Numbered from the stretch's first letter, positions 9,136 to 18,200 are shown. The stretch is DNA of 64,000 bases from Domibacillus robiginosus (GCF_000966195.1 NZ_LAHL01000003.1:1-64000), one strand, 5' to 3'. Numbers and translations: made by a program. The notes: generated from the sequence alone by a model not told the origin.

Positions 9136-10084
9136 TGGTGTTCGGGGGCTCACAAAGAGCCTCCCCTTCCTTAAAAACAAGGAAGAGCCAGCGGGTACGA
9201 AAGCAAAGAATTTACAGCAATTCTTTGTAAAAGTCTCCTTTATTATGCCGGCTATGACACTCTTAATTCTGTTAACAGGCTACCCGCTTTTTCAGGTGAT
9301 TCAAATGAGCTTTTACGATTATACCGACAAGGCCAATCCGGTTTTTGCCGGTTTAGCGAATTACAGTCATTTTATTGTAGATCCGCTGTTTTGGAATGCT
9401 GTGAAAAATACCGCTATCTTCACATTCACGAGTGTTTTGCTAGGCTTGACGGTTGGCATGACGTTTGCTCTTTTGTTGAATCAGCCCATTAATTCAAAGT
9501 TCAGAGGCGTATTCCGGGCTCTTTTAATGTTTCCATGGCTTACATCTTCAACAGTTGTCGCCGCTATTTTTATGCTCATGTTCAACCCATTTGGCCTCAT
9601 CAACTACTTACTGAAAGGCATTGGGCTGGAAACCATTTCTCAAACAGCGTGGCTGAGTAACGAAACGACGGCTCTTTTTGCCGTTATTATCGCCAATGTA
9701 TGGCGTGGATTCCCGTTTATGATGCTCATGATTTTAGCGAGTCTGCAAACCATCTCTCACGATTTGTACGAAGCAGCCGACATTGACGGTGCAGGCTTTT
9801 TTCAAAAGCTGATCTACATTACCATTCCTCAAATTAAAAATATCATTTTAACAGTAGCCGTTTTAGAGTTTATCTGGAATTTCCGTTCCTTTGACCTTGT
9901 TTTTCTTATGACAGGCGGAGGGCCTGTAAATTCTACCGAGATCCTGTCTACTTATGTATACCATTATGCGTTTAGAACGCTTGACTTTGGTTACGCGTCT
10001 GCCACAGCCATTTTCATGCTGATCATTATGGTTGTGATTTCGTCATTTTATATTCGGGCAACGATTCGAAAGGAGAGGGCGTAA
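9089..10084 (+). CDS. Sugar ABC transporter permease (MalF-like), 331 aa
   Basis: An integral membrane permease with about six hydrophobic segments and the cytoplasmic EAA loop (YEAADIDGAGFFQKLIYITIP), where the ATPase docks. The ATG at 9089 lies 47 bases inside the end of the substrate-binding protein gene and has AGGAGG at 9074-9079 with 9-base spacing, so the overlap is real and suggests coupling. An N-terminal cytoplasmic extension of about 45 residues precedes the first membrane helix. Partner of the next gene. Confidence 0.92.
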   Translation: MQRPIGMQRLKKLSSDGVRGLTKSLPFLKNKEEPAGTKAKNLQQFFVKVSFIMPAMTLLILLTGYPLFQVIQMSFYDYTDKANPVFAGLANYSHFIVDPLFWNAVKNTAIFTFTSVLLGLTVGMTFALLLNQPINSKFRGVFRALLMFPWLTSSTVVAAIFMLMFNPFGLINYLLKGIGLETISQTAWLSNETTALFAVIIANVWRGFPFMMLMILASLQTISHDLYEAADIDGAGFFQKLIYITIPQIKNIILTVAVLEFIWNFRSFDLVFLMTGGGPVNSTEILSTYVYHYAFRTLDFGYASATAIFMLIIMVVISSFYIRATIRKERA

Positions 10085-10085
10085 C

Positions 10086-10907
10086 ATGACAGGCAGGCCG
10101 CAATATACAACGTATGCTGCTTTACTTGTGCTGGGGAGCATTGCGCTTCTTCCGATTTTCTGGATGATCAGTGTGTCATTTAGAGCAAACACAGAGGTAT
10201 TTTCGATGCCTCTGTCCATCCTCCCGCAAAACTGGACGCTGGAAGCATTCGAGAAGGTATTTCAAAATGCCGAGCTTATGAGGCTGTTTATCAACAGTTA
10301 CGTGATTGCCCTGTCTGTTACCTTCGTGTGTCTTTTGTTTGCCGCACTGGCCGGGTATGGATTTTCAAGATTTAAGTTTAAAGGGAAAAGAACAGCCATT
10401 ACATACATTTTGATTACACAAATGTTTCCGATGGTTCTTCTGGTCATCCCATACTTTTTATTTATCACCCGTGTTGGTCTTTATAACAGTTACTTTGCGC
10501 TTATTCTGGCTTACACATCGTTTGCGCTGCCGTTTTCGATTATGATGATGCGTGATTTTATTACAACGATCCCGTATGAATTGGACGAAGCAGCTAAAAT
10601 CGATGGATGTGGTCCATTTCGGACGTTCTTCCACATTATTTTGCCCCCGAGCCTGCCAGGATTAATTGCAACCGGAGTTTACACATTCATTCTCGCCTGG
10701 AACGAATTTTTATTTGCGATTGTACTGACAAATTCGGTTAGTGTCCGGCCGCTTACGATTGGGATCGGAATGTTAATTGGTGAATTTACAACCGAATGGA
10801 ATGCGCTAATGGCGCTGTCGTTTATGGCCAGTGCACCACTGATCGTCGTGTTCCTTTTTGTACAAAAGTATTTCCTTCAGGGGCTTACAGCAGGAAGTGT
10901 AAAGTGA
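10086..10907 (+). CDS. Sugar ABC transporter permease (MalG-like), 273 aa
   Basis: Second membrane subunit of the importer, with six hydrophobic segments and the EAA motif YELDEAAKIDGCGPF. The start lies one base after the stop of the first permease, with GGAGAGGG just upstream. It is the last gene of the DeoR-kinase-ABC operon, which ends at the hairpin at 10921. Confidence 0.92.
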   Translation: MTGRPQYTTYAALLVLGSIALLPIFWMISVSFRANTEVFSMPLSILPQNWTLEAFEKVFQNAELMRLFINSYVIALSVTFVCLLFAALAGYGFSRFKFKGKRTAITYILITQMFPMVLLVIPYFLFITRVGLYNSYFALILAYTSFALPFSIMMMRDFITTIPYELDEAAKIDGCGPFRTFFHIILPPSLPGLIATGVYTFILAWNEFLFAIVLTNSVSVRPLTIGIGMLIGEFTTEWNALMALSFMASAPLIVVFLFVQKYFLQGLTAGSVK

Positions 10908-10920
10908 ACCACTGTTTTTC

Positions 10921-10959
10921 AAGAACCGGACGTTCCTGTGGAACGTCCGGTTCTTATTT
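10921..10959 (+). terminator. Operon-end terminator
   Basis: A perfect 15-bp stem, AAGAACCGGACGTTC against its complement, with loop CTGTG. The following T run is short (TTATTTATTT). Confidence 0.75.
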
Positions 10960-11512
10960 ATTTGCCTGTTCTTTTTTAAGAGTAAGTAGAATTTAGCGTT
11001 GTTAAGCTGCACGATTAACACCTGATCGCGGCACCAGCCAGTGGCTTCCTTACATACTCGAATCGGACAAATACGTTAATAGCTGTCGAAATGAGGGGGT
11101 ATTAAAGAAACAAGAAAAAGGTCATCCTCCATCTCTACTGCAAACCTGTTTGCTTAAAATAGGGAAGTAGTAGGTCTTTTTTCACCATAAGTCTTTCAAT
11201 GACAAAACCGGCTTTTATGTTAATAAACAAGCAAAATTTGTCTCCTGGAATCAATAAACAGATTGGGAGTGAAGAGGGTATAACAATACTATTTATAATG
11301 ATATAAAGAAAAAAATCAATTTTTTTAAATATTTTGTTCGTTATAAAGGATTAAATGTGTAATAATGGGTATAAATGATAGAAAAGTAATTTAAGAGAAT
11401 CGATTTGCTTATCCATGAAGCAAATCAAGCAGCGAAGGATTGTAATTGTGACAGTTACTTTAAAATGATGGAGTTATTTACTTTTTTTATGTATTCAACA
11501 GTGAAAAAGTAC
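10960..11512. other. AT-rich intergenic region, no gene seen
   Basis: About 550 bases become progressively AT-rich toward the Rok-like genes, with long A and T runs around 11300-11340. An open frame at 11405-11587 lacks a ribosome binding site and has no protein-like features. DNA of this kind is the preferred binding substrate of Rok-type proteins, so it may be a silenced or autoregulatory region (inference). Confidence 0.5.
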
Positions 11513-11550
11513 TACAATCTATGTATACTGTTAAAGATATATAGATTGTA
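11513..11550. promoter_or_regulatory. Inverted repeat upstream of the first Rok-like gene
   Basis: TACAATCTAT (11513-11522) and ATAGATTGTA (11541-11550) form a perfect 10-bp inverted repeat with an 18-base spacer, centred about 50 bases before the gene start. It could be an operator for autoregulation or the stem of an RNA hairpin. Confidence 0.5.
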
Positions 11551-11583
11551 TATTTTTAATTCAAAGGAAAGGCAGAGGCAGCC

Positions 11584-12019
11584 ATGAATAGTACGTTCGG
11601 GGAGAGAGAAGCGATTAAAAAGCGGCTGAATCAAATTGAGCAGCTTGAGAAGGACATTAAACGACATTTTCAATTGGAGCGGAAGCAGCTGTTCCTTAGA
11701 CTGAATATAATAGAAACATTGGACACAGAATCTAGAGCAAGCAGTGTAACATTTCAGCGCAGAAAAGCACGGGTTACCTTTTTACAGGAAACGATTGTCG
11801 GCTATTTGAAGCAGGAAAACCGGCCCGTCCGCGGCCTGGCGGTGCAGCGGTATGTAGATAGAGGATCAGACCGGTCACCGTATTGGGAATGTAAGTGCGT
11901 TTATGAATGCGCTTATGCCAAAGTATAAAGAGGTCCGCAAACTCGGACGCGGGATGTATGTGTATGAAAATAAAGTGTTACCGCAGGAAAAACCGGAACA
12001 ACGTCAACATCCTCGATAA
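11584..12019 (+). pseudogene. Rok-like nucleoid-associated protein, frameshifted
   Basis: The first frame (11584-11928) gives an N-terminal coiled coil (FGEREAIKKRLNQIEQLEKD) like that of Rok and of the intact gene at 12329. Around 11858-11864 the frame is lost: the winged-helix continuation (DQTGHRIGNVSAFMNALMP, then YKEVRKLGRGMYVY) is encoded in the next frame and ends at TAA 12017-12019. The alignment with the intact paralogue is consistent with about one extra base near GATAGAGGATCAG. As written, the protein keeps the oligomerisation half but loses the DNA-binding wing. A sequencing error or programmed frameshift cannot be excluded. Confidence 0.75.
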
Positions 12020-12328
12020 GGAGCAAATCCCTTTACCTTCACAAGCAAAAAGGATGATTGGACTTTTATAATTTTCCTATATGAACGCCCGTTGCCGTTA
12101 ACAATGATGAGTTGGAATCATTGGATCAGAAACAGGGCTAGTTTTGTTTAAAGATTCGTTATACTTATCCAGCTCTCACAAACATGCACAGCATATGTAT
12201 ATAAAAGCTATAAAGTGATAAAAAGATATTTATTATTTTTTAGTAATTTAAATAGAACAAAAGTTGCTTATATATAGTATAATATGGAATTATAAAAAAC
12301 AATTTCCTAGGAGAGAAAGGAATCCATT
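12020..12328 (+). promoter_or_regulatory. AT-rich promoter region of the second Rok-like gene
   Basis: About 310 bases without a gene. A TATAAT at 12278-12283 is a good -10 element about 46 bases before the start. No convincing -35 is seen, and A and T tracts dominate. Confidence 0.45.
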
Positions 12329-12715
12329 TTGAGCGGAAGGTTTACTGAACAGCAGGCGATTAAAACAAGATTAAGCCAAATTGACCAAGTGGAATCACGA
12401 ATGCTAAAAGAATTACAGGCAGAACGGGAAGCTCTTTTACAAAGGCTGGAGGATTTAGAAAGTGGTAAGAGCAGGGAGCATCAGCCCGTCCGCCGGCCGA
12501 AAGAAAACGTACATGAGCTGCGGGAGGTAGCTGTCGCGTATTTAAAAGAACGAAAAGAGCCAGCACGGGCAGTGGAGATTCAAGCGTTTGTTGAGCAGGC
12601 AACTGGCAAGCGTATTTCGAATATGAGTTCATTTATGAAAGCGTTAGAGCCTGAATATGACCGCGTTGAGCGGCTTGGGAGAGGCTTATACATTTATCGG
12701 TATGGAATAGAATAA
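12329..12715 (+). CDS. Rok-like nucleoid-associated repressor, 128 aa
   Basis: Residues 5-45 form a charged coiled coil (EQQAIKTRLSQIDQVESRML) matching the oligomerisation region of Bacillus Rok. A charged linker follows, then a C-terminal winged helix (about 70-125) with LREVAVAYLKERKEPARAV, ISNMSSFMKALEPEYDRV and GRGLYIYR. This parallels LREAAIKTLKRH... and ...IPNMTTFMQSL in B. subtilis Rok as I recall it. Rok coats AT-rich, horizontally acquired DNA and represses comK and surface or secreted genes. At 128 residues it is shorter than the 191-residue B. subtilis protein because the central linker is short. It starts at TTG 12329 with an AAAGG site. A frameshifted paralogue lies just upstream. 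Confidence 0.78.
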   Translation: MSGRFTEQQAIKTRLSQIDQVESRMLKELQAEREALLQRLEDLESGKSREHQPVRRPKENVHELREVAVAYLKERKEPARAVEIQAFVEQATGKRISNMSSFMKALEPEYDRVERLGRGLYIYRYGIE

Positions 12716-12725
12716 GTAAAAAAGC

Positions 12726-12751
12726 AAGCCGCCTGAAGAGGCGGTTTTTTT
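12726..12751 (+). terminator. Terminator of the Rok-like gene
   Basis: CCGCCT-GAAG-AGGCGG stem followed by seven T. Confidence 0.92.
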
Positions 12752-13129
12752 GTCCTTTTCATTAGGCAGCGGCTGTAGAAGCAGGAAGTTAACGCTGTGC
12801 ATTTCTTTATTCTTCCATTTTAGACCTGTTCGTTTCTGATTGTATATTTTTGTAATTATTAAAGGGATGTAATAAAGCGATAATATTGAAGTAAAATCCT
12901 GTATACACTATGTATGCAGGGCTTTCTTGTTTAAAGAAGGAAATGAAATTACTTTTTAATAACATAAGTATAATATACCAATTTTCAATGAAAATAGAGT
13001 AAAAGTGTATTTATGGAAAGGACAGTAAAAATCCTATAATAGCGCGGTTTGTAAGAATTTGTCGAACGAATATCCCTGTTTTTTTAAGCGTTTTTGTTCT
13101 ATAATAAAGACACTATCAAACACGCACGA
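12752..13129. other. Intergenic, leader promoter region of the c-di-GMP riboswitch
   Basis: No gene is seen. A TATAAT at 13100-13105 is a plausible -10 for the riboswitch transcript, starting near 13112; the matching -35 is weak. The stretch is otherwise AT-rich. Confidence 0.45.
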
Positions 13130-13204
13130 AAAGGCAAAATCGCTGAAAAGCGATGACGCAAAACTATAGGGGCTAACGGAAATCCATGCCAGCCAGTTGC
13201 CGAA
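13130..13204 (+). promoter_or_regulatory. Cyclic di-GMP-I (GEMM-I) riboswitch
   Basis: Class I layout: a P1 pair GGCAA (13133-13137) with TTGCC (13197-13201); a first hairpin CGCT-GAAA-AGCG with the GNRA loop; the conserved GACGCAAAACTA joint; and a second stem-loop with the receptor-like GGGGCTAA and CCATGCCAGCCAG. A nearly identical motif precedes the subtilase at 21892. No terminator lies between the aptamer and the ribosome binding site at 13225, so control is probably at translation initiation. It senses c-di-GMP and here controls only the 43-codon gene that follows. Confidence 0.9.
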
Positions 13205-13242
13205 AATGATCTTGTACACTCACATAAAGGAGGGCATGTCAT

Positions 13243-13374
13243 ATGCCATTGTACAGTATGAAGGAGATCTGGACGCCGCTAAAGTGGGTAGGCATCAAAC
13301 TGTTTAAAACACTTGATGAAGGAAGCTACTATATAAAAGTGGGAAGTCGTCCGAGAAAGAAGATCAGCAGCTAG
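13243..13374 (+). CDS. Riboswitch-controlled microprotein, 43 aa
   Basis: The frame runs from ATG 13243, with AAAGGAGGG at 13225-13233 at 9-base spacing, to TAG 13374. The peptide starts MPLYSMKEIWTPLKWVGIKL and ends in a basic tail, SRPRKKISS. The N-terminal half can form an amphipathic helix rich in Trp and aliphatic residues, and the whole is strongly basic. I recognise no family. An alternative ATG at 13236 gives a 23-codon frame but lies too close to the ribosome binding site. A strong terminator follows, so this peptide is the sole product of the c-di-GMP riboswitch transcript. A membrane-peripheral or regulatory peptide is possible (inference). Confidence 0.65.
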   Translation: MPLYSMKEIWTPLKWVGIKLFKTLDEGSYYIKVGSRPRKKISS

Positions 13375-13414
13375 GTACTGGCCATGAACTGCCAGCGACA
13401 CACATATTCATAAT

Positions 13415-13448
13415 GAAAAAACGCCCTGTCAGGAAGGGCGTTTTTTTT
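13415..13448. terminator. Bidirectional terminator
   Basis: Six A, ACGCCCT / AGGGCGT stem, then eight T. It serves the microprotein on the plus strand and the chemoreceptor on the minus strand. Confidence 0.93.
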
Positions 13449-13450
13449 CG

Positions 13451-15505
13451 TTATACTTTAAATGTGCCGGTCAGCGCCTGCAGCTCTTCAGCCATAGAAG
13501 CAAGAGATGCGGCGGAAGAGGAAATTTCCTGCATCGCGGCCAGCTGATCTTCTGTAGAAGCGGAAACCTGCTGCGTGCCATCGGCGGTTTCATGAGAATG
13601 GCGCTTTACAAGACGGATCATGTCGTGAACGTGCTCGGTGCCGGACTCGAGATGCTTTACCGCGGCGGATACCGCTTCGATATGTCGGGCAGTATCCCGG
13701 GCAGCTGCTTGAATACCTGCAAACGATCGGCCGGAGCTGTGAACCGAATCGATTCCAGCGGCCACTTCGGTGAGCACCTGCTTCATAGATTGGTCAGAAC
13801 GAGCGATTTCAGACTGTGTCGCCGTAATCAGCCCGTTAATCCGGGCAGCCGACTCGGATGACTGCTCTGCTAACGCCCGCACTTCCTCGGCGACAATGGC
13901 AAAGCCTCTGCCGTGTTCGCCGGCCCGAGCTGCTTCAATTGCCGCGTTCAAGGCCAGCAGATTTGTCTGGCGGGCAATGGTGGTAATTACCTCTGTAAAC
14001 TGGCCAATCTCCTCTGACCGCGCGCCGAGCTTTTCGATTGACGAAGCTGTTTCATACACCGTTTCCTGAACGGTATTCATCTGGGTAACAGCTGTTTGAA
14101 TGGAGGTGCTGCCTTCCTCGGATTTTTCCAGAGACTCTCCAGCGCTTTTCAGCAGTTCTGCAGAACGCTCTGCAATTTGTCCGACATCGGCTGACATGTC
14201 TTCAACCGTCCGGCTCATTCCTTCGACGCTTTTCACCTGCTCATCCGTAGCAGCGGCCACATTTGCCACCGTGGAGAAAATCTGTTCAGATGCGCTGCTC
14301 ATTTCTTCTGCGTTCGCTGTCAGTTCCTCGGAAGAAGCCGCCACCTGCTCGGTATGCATGGAAATCTGGGTGATCACATGCCGCAGCTGTTCCGTCATTT
14401 TGCCAAACGAAGCAGACAAACGGCCAATTTCATCTCCGCTGTTCAAAACGGTTCCCTCTGTCCGCAGGTCACCGGCTGCTATCTTTTCAGACTGGTCGGC
14501 CATATCCCGAAGCGGCTGTAGCATCCGTCTGATCATCCAGATGAAAAGGGCGGAAAATAGGGACGCAATGATAATCGTGCTGACGATCGATCGGCCAATG
14601 TTGTCCTTCATCGACTGTTCAACTTCATCGAGTGTTTTCTCGGAAATAGAAGCATTCAGGAAATAAGGAGCTGTATCAATCCGGGCAAAAAGCACATAAG
14701 CAGACTGTCCGTTTTTTGTGACCGGATAGAAAATATCGGCTGTGCTTTCGTCCATGTGGAGCTTCGGCTTGCCGCTTTTCAATACATCTTGAATGTTTTC
14801 GTTTTGAATGGTGTCGCCTTTTTTCCAGATCGGTGCTTCACCGTCCCCCATGTTCTGGGTTAACACCAGTCCGTCTGGGCTGATCATATAAATCCCTTTT
14901 ATCCCATTTCCCTCGTATATATAGGTTTTCAAAGATGCTTCAAAAACATCAGCGTTCAAAGCGGCTTCGAGTACACCGCGCCCGTCCGCACGCGGGATGA
15001 TCATAAACTTGAAGATTTCCAGTGTTTCCTGCTTTAAAATAAGCGGCTCTGCGATCACAGGTGTTTTCCCGTCCAGAACGGAGCGGTAGGCGGGGTTAAA
15101 GGAAAATAAATTTATCCCGATCGACGCTTCCTCGGTGGACTGCGTAAAAACACCCTGCCGGTCAGCCAGGTAAAGGTCAGTCATGCCGGTTTGTCTGGCA
15201 ATGGCCTCCAGGTCCCTGCTTGTTAAGGAGCGGGTGCTGTCCATTTGCTGGAGTGTGTAGGCTGCATTGAGCATCGTTTTTTCTACCTGTCCTTCCAGAG
15301 ACAGAAGATGGCTCGATATATTGGCTGTCAGTTCCGTTAGTTCTTTTTCGACGCTTTTCTGTGAGTTTTCGTCCATATTTGCAGAAGCGGCTTCCATTTG
15401 TTTTTTTAAGGAGCGCGATTCGATCCATTGGACCAGGCTTGAACACAAAACTAAAAGAACGATAAGAGAAACAAGCAAACGAACAATTTTTTGTTGAATC
15501 GACAA
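13451..15505 (-). CDS. Methyl-accepting chemotaxis protein, 684 aa
   Basis: A transmembrane chemoreceptor. It has an N-terminal membrane helix (about 8-27), an extracytoplasmic Cache-like sensor (about 60-300, with [17 protein letters not shown]), a second membrane helix (about 305-325), a HAMP domain, and a long coiled-coil signalling domain. The hairpin tip contains the invariant [20 protein letters not shown] and [17 protein letters not shown], which contacts CheW and CheA. The start is TTG 15505, with GAAAGAAGG upstream. The ligand is unknown. It sits beside a c-di-GMP-controlled gene, linking the region to motility decisions. Confidence 0.95.
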   Translation of the reverse strand: MSIQQKIVRLLVSLIVLLVLCSSLVQWIESRSLKKQMEAASANMDENSQKSVEKELTELTANISSHLLSLEGQVEKTMLNAAYTLQQMDSTRSLTSRDLEAIARQTGMTDLYLADRQGVFTQSTEEASIGINLFSFNPAYRSVLDGKTPVIAEPLILKQETLEIFKFMIIPRADGRGVLEAALNADVFEASLKTYIYEGNGIKGIYMISPDGLVLTQNMGDGEAPIWKKGDTIQNENIQDVLKSGKPKLHMDESTADIFYPVTKNGQSAYVLFARIDTAPYFLNASISEKTLDEVEQSMKDNIGRSIVSTIIIASLFSALFIWMIRRMLQPLRDMADQSEKIAAGDLRTEGTVLNSGDEIGRLSASFGKMTEQLRHVITQISMHTEQVAASSEELTANAEEMSSASEQIFSTVANVAAATDEQVKSVEGMSRTVEDMSADVGQIAERSAELLKSAGESLEKSEEGSTSIQTAVTQMNTVQETVYETASSIEKLGARSEEIGQFTEVITTIARQTNLLALNAAIEAARAGEHGRGFAIVAEEVRALAEQSSESAARINGLITATQSEIARSDQSMKQVLTEVAAGIDSVHSSGRSFAGIQAAARDTARHIEAVSAAVKHLESGTEHVHDMIRLVKRHSHETADGTQQVSASTEDQLAAMQEISSSAASLASMAEELQALTGTFKV

Positions 15506-15711
15506 ACGTAAACGACCTTCTTTCTATATGTTAGATTCTTTTGTAGGTAAAAAGAACCTGTTTTTTCTTGAAAATAAAAACTGCCTTTAAAAGAATAGTG
15601 TAATCTTCCTGGTAAGGCAATGCTTTTTTTCTATTTGTCCCTTTTTTTAACTTTTTAAATTCTCTCAATCTGGCTGTGCTATACTAGTTTCAAAAAGCAG
15701 GGAGGGTTTCC

Positions 15712-18066
15712 ATGAAAAGGGTAAGGATATGGCTGCTTGGACTGATGCTTCTGTTTCCAACGTGGGCACAGGCAGCCGTTACAGAAGAATTTGATGTGTC
15801 GAATGGTGTGACGTATACGGAAATTGTGGAGGAAGGAACGGCACCCCAGTCGGTCCGGGTCATGGAGATTGATGCGACAGACCCCTATACGAAAGTAAAA
15901 GCAGGCGTGCCAAATCCGCTCAATAAGCTTGTGCAGACGTCGAAGCAGGCACTGGCAGCAAGCGAGGAAGGGCATGAAGTGATCGGGGCGATTAACGGGT
16001 CGTTTTTTAATCGGGAGCCGATGCCGCTTTATTTTGTGGCGATCGACAACTACCTGGTAAACGGCGGCACGGTTGAAACAAGTAAAAACGAGTTTGTGAG
16101 TCAGCAGATTGCTTTTGGCATGAACAAAGAAGGAAAAGGACAGATCGACCATTATTCTACCACCTTTACATACTCGCATAATGGAACGACGCGAACGATG
16201 GCCGGCCATAACGGTCAGCGCTCTCCGGATGAGACGATGATTTATACGCCGAATTTTTCTTCTGGTATCACAACGACCAATCCGTACGGCTATGAAGTAA
16301 TTGTAGACGGAGCAGGCGACCCGTCACTTCAGTTTGGCGGCACTCTGACTGGAAAAGTCACCGGCTTCCGTCCATACGGGCAGGCAGATGGCGCGGTTAT
16401 TCCGAAAAACGGCTTTGTGCTGTCGGCGCATGGCAAGGAAGCGGACGCACTAAAGAGCATGAAAATCGGTGATACCGTGTCGGTGTCCGTCGATGTGGAT
16501 GAAAAATGGCAGGGTGCTGATTTTATGATTGGCAGCGGGCCGCTGCTTGTAAGAGATGGAAAATCAGTACTGGCCGAGTCGATGAATCCGAACAGTCCGA
16601 AAGCAAAGGAAAAAGCACCTCGTACAGCGGTAGCGATTGATAAAACAGGTGAAAAAGTGGCGTTTATTACAGTAGACGGACGCCAGCCGGGCTACAGCAC
16701 CGGCATGAGTTTATCCGATTTTGCGGACTATATTCAGTCGCTCGGCTATGACCGGGCCTTGAATATGGACGGTGGAGGTTCTACAACGATGCTGGCACGT
16801 GAGCCGGGCGATTTTACCGCCACGATTCAAAACAAGCCGTCTGACCCGTGGGAGCGGCCGGTATCTACCTTTTTAATGGCGATTACAACAGCGCCAAAAG
16901 GTGTACCAACGACGATCGATGCGAGCCTGTCGTCTAACGCGCCGCTTGAGATTGGAGAATCACTTCAAGTAAACATCCGCTCGATTATGGATGAATACGG
17001 CAATCCGGTTAAAGTAGAAGATGTGACAATCACATCTGATCTGGGAACTGTTTCTGGAACGACCTTTACAGCGGCTAAATCCGGCACCGGCTTCGTTTCG
17101 GTCAAAAAAGGAACAGCCGAGGTAAAGCTGCCGATTACGGTCAAAGCAGCGCCGGAAAGCAAAGCGGTTCTGCTCGATTCGTTTGAAGGAGGAGGCTGGT
17201 CGATTTCACCTGTCAGCACCCGTGCTTATGACGGCAAGTATTCCCTGCAGGTGGATGGCACGGTTCGGCCGGCTCAGCCGCTTGCCTTAACTGACAGTCC
17301 AACATTTGTCAGCATGCGTGTGTACGGGCAGGCAGACGGGGCAGAAGTGACCGGCACGCTCCTCGATGCAAAAGGAACCGCTCATCAGGCGTCCTTTGGT
17401 CAGGTAACGTGGAACGGCTGGAAGAATGTACGCATACCGGTGCAGGCGGGATGGATGAAGCTGTCGGCTCTTTCATCTACGAAGCCAGGGGTGTATGTGG
17501 ATGATGTAAAAGCTGTGTATGGCACTTCTTATCAAGAAGCGTTATTCCGTGATGTGCCCGTCAGCTTCCGGGCAGAGGGCGATATTGCTTCACTTGTAGA
17601 CCGGGGTGTAATCAGCGGCTTCCCGAATGGCACTTTTGGACCGCAGGAAACGCTGACACGCGTGCAGGCAGCGATTATGCTGCAGCGGGCGATGAAGCTG
17701 CCAACAGACAGCGTGAAAAATCCGAACTTCTCTGACGTGCCAAAAACGTACGCTTTCTATGGAAGCATTGCTGCTGTGACTGAGGCGGGTATTATGTTTG
17801 GCCGGACGGACGGTACGTTTGATGCGCAGGCGAAGCTGACGCGCGCCGAGATGGCTGCAGTTCTGGCCCGTGCACTGAAGCTTCCGGAAGCCAACCGCAA
17901 CTATTTCCCGGATAATTATGCCGGCACGTTTTCATACAGCTCGGTAAATGCACTGGCAGCGTCTGGCATTACCGAAGGATTTCCCGATGGCACGTTCCGG
18001 CCGGGTGAACCGATCAAGCGCGCTGATTTCAGTATCTTTTTAAATCGGGGGCTGACGAAAAACTAG
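15712..18066 (+). CDS. SLH-anchored phosphodiester glycosidase (NAGPA domain), 784 aa
   Basis: A signal peptide ends near WAQAA. Residues about 60-390 form an NAGPA-type phosphodiester glycosidase domain (DUF2233 relatives), with GAINGSFFNR, GSGPLLV, PRTAVAID and LNMDGGGSTTM. A beta-rich region and a second ligand-binding-like module follow (about 395-605). Three SLH domains (about 612-784) bind pyruvylated cell-wall polymer, recognisable by FPNGTFGPQETLTRVQAA and FPDGTFRPGEPIKRADF. The enzyme family removes sugars linked through phosphodiesters; a role in trimming wall teichoic-type or exopolysaccharide polymers is inferred. AGGGAGGG precedes ATG 15712. The gene is monocistronic. Confidence 0.9.
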   Translation: MKRVRIWLLGLMLLFPTWAQAAVTEEFDVSNGVTYTEIVEEGTAPQSVRVMEIDATDPYTKVKAGVPNPLNKLVQTSKQALAASEEGHEVIGAINGSFFNREPMPLYFVAIDNYLVNGGTVETSKNEFVSQQIAFGMNKEGKGQIDHYSTTFTYSHNGTTRTMAGHNGQRSPDETMIYTPNFSSGITTTNPYGYEVIVDGAGDPSLQFGGTLTGKVTGFRPYGQADGAVIPKNGFVLSAHGKEADALKSMKIGDTVSVSVDVDEKWQGADFMIGSGPLLVRDGKSVLAESMNPNSPKAKEKAPRTAVAIDKTGEKVAFITVDGRQPGYSTGMSLSDFADYIQSLGYDRALNMDGGGSTTMLAREPGDFTATIQNKPSDPWERPVSTFLMAITTAPKGVPTTIDASLSSNAPLEIGESLQVNIRSIMDEYGNPVKVEDVTITSDLGTVSGTTFTAAKSGTGFVSVKKGTAEVKLPITVKAAPESKAVLLDSFEGGGWSISPVSTRAYDGKYSLQVDGTVRPAQPLALTDSPTFVSMRVYGQADGAEVTGTLLDAKGTAHQASFGQVTWNGWKNVRIPVQAGWMKLSALSSTKPGVYVDDVKAVYGTSYQEALFRDVPVSFRAEGDIASLVDRGVISGFPNGTFGPQETLTRVQAAIMLQRAMKLPTDSVKNPNFSDVPKTYAFYGSIAAVTEAGIMFGRTDGTFDAQAKLTRAEMAAVLARALKLPEANRNYFPDNYAGTFSYSSVNALAASGITEGFPDGTFRPGEPIKRADFSIFLNRGLTKN

Positions 18067-18070
18067 TTTT

Positions 18071-18179
18071 GGGCCGAATTAGGGCTGCTCTGGGCCGGAA
18101 TGAAACGCGTTTGGGCCGGAAAATCTTTTTTCCGGCCCGGTCCAAGCAAAATCCGGCCCAGATTCATATAAACCGGCCC
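18071..18179. repeat. Helically phased GGGCCGG array, three direct and three inverted
   Basis: GGGCCG(G) occurs at 18071, 18092 and 18113 (21-bp steps). Its complement CCGGCCC occurs at 18132, 18153 and 18173 (21- and 20-bp steps). The set is symmetric about 18125, just after the SLH gene stop, and the inner pair can form a hairpin around AAAATCTTTT. Confidence 0.85.
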
Positions 18180-18200
18180 AGCAGCAGGTCATATTTCAAA

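Noticed and set aside
11405-11587. 60-codon open frame before the first Rok-like gene
   Set aside because: It covers the promoter and inverted repeat of that gene and has no ribosome binding site.
13236-13307. Alternative 23-codon frame starting at ATG 13236 under the c-di-GMP riboswitch
   Set aside because: Only two bases separate it from the AAAGGAGGG site, while the 43-codon frame at 13243 has ideal spacing.
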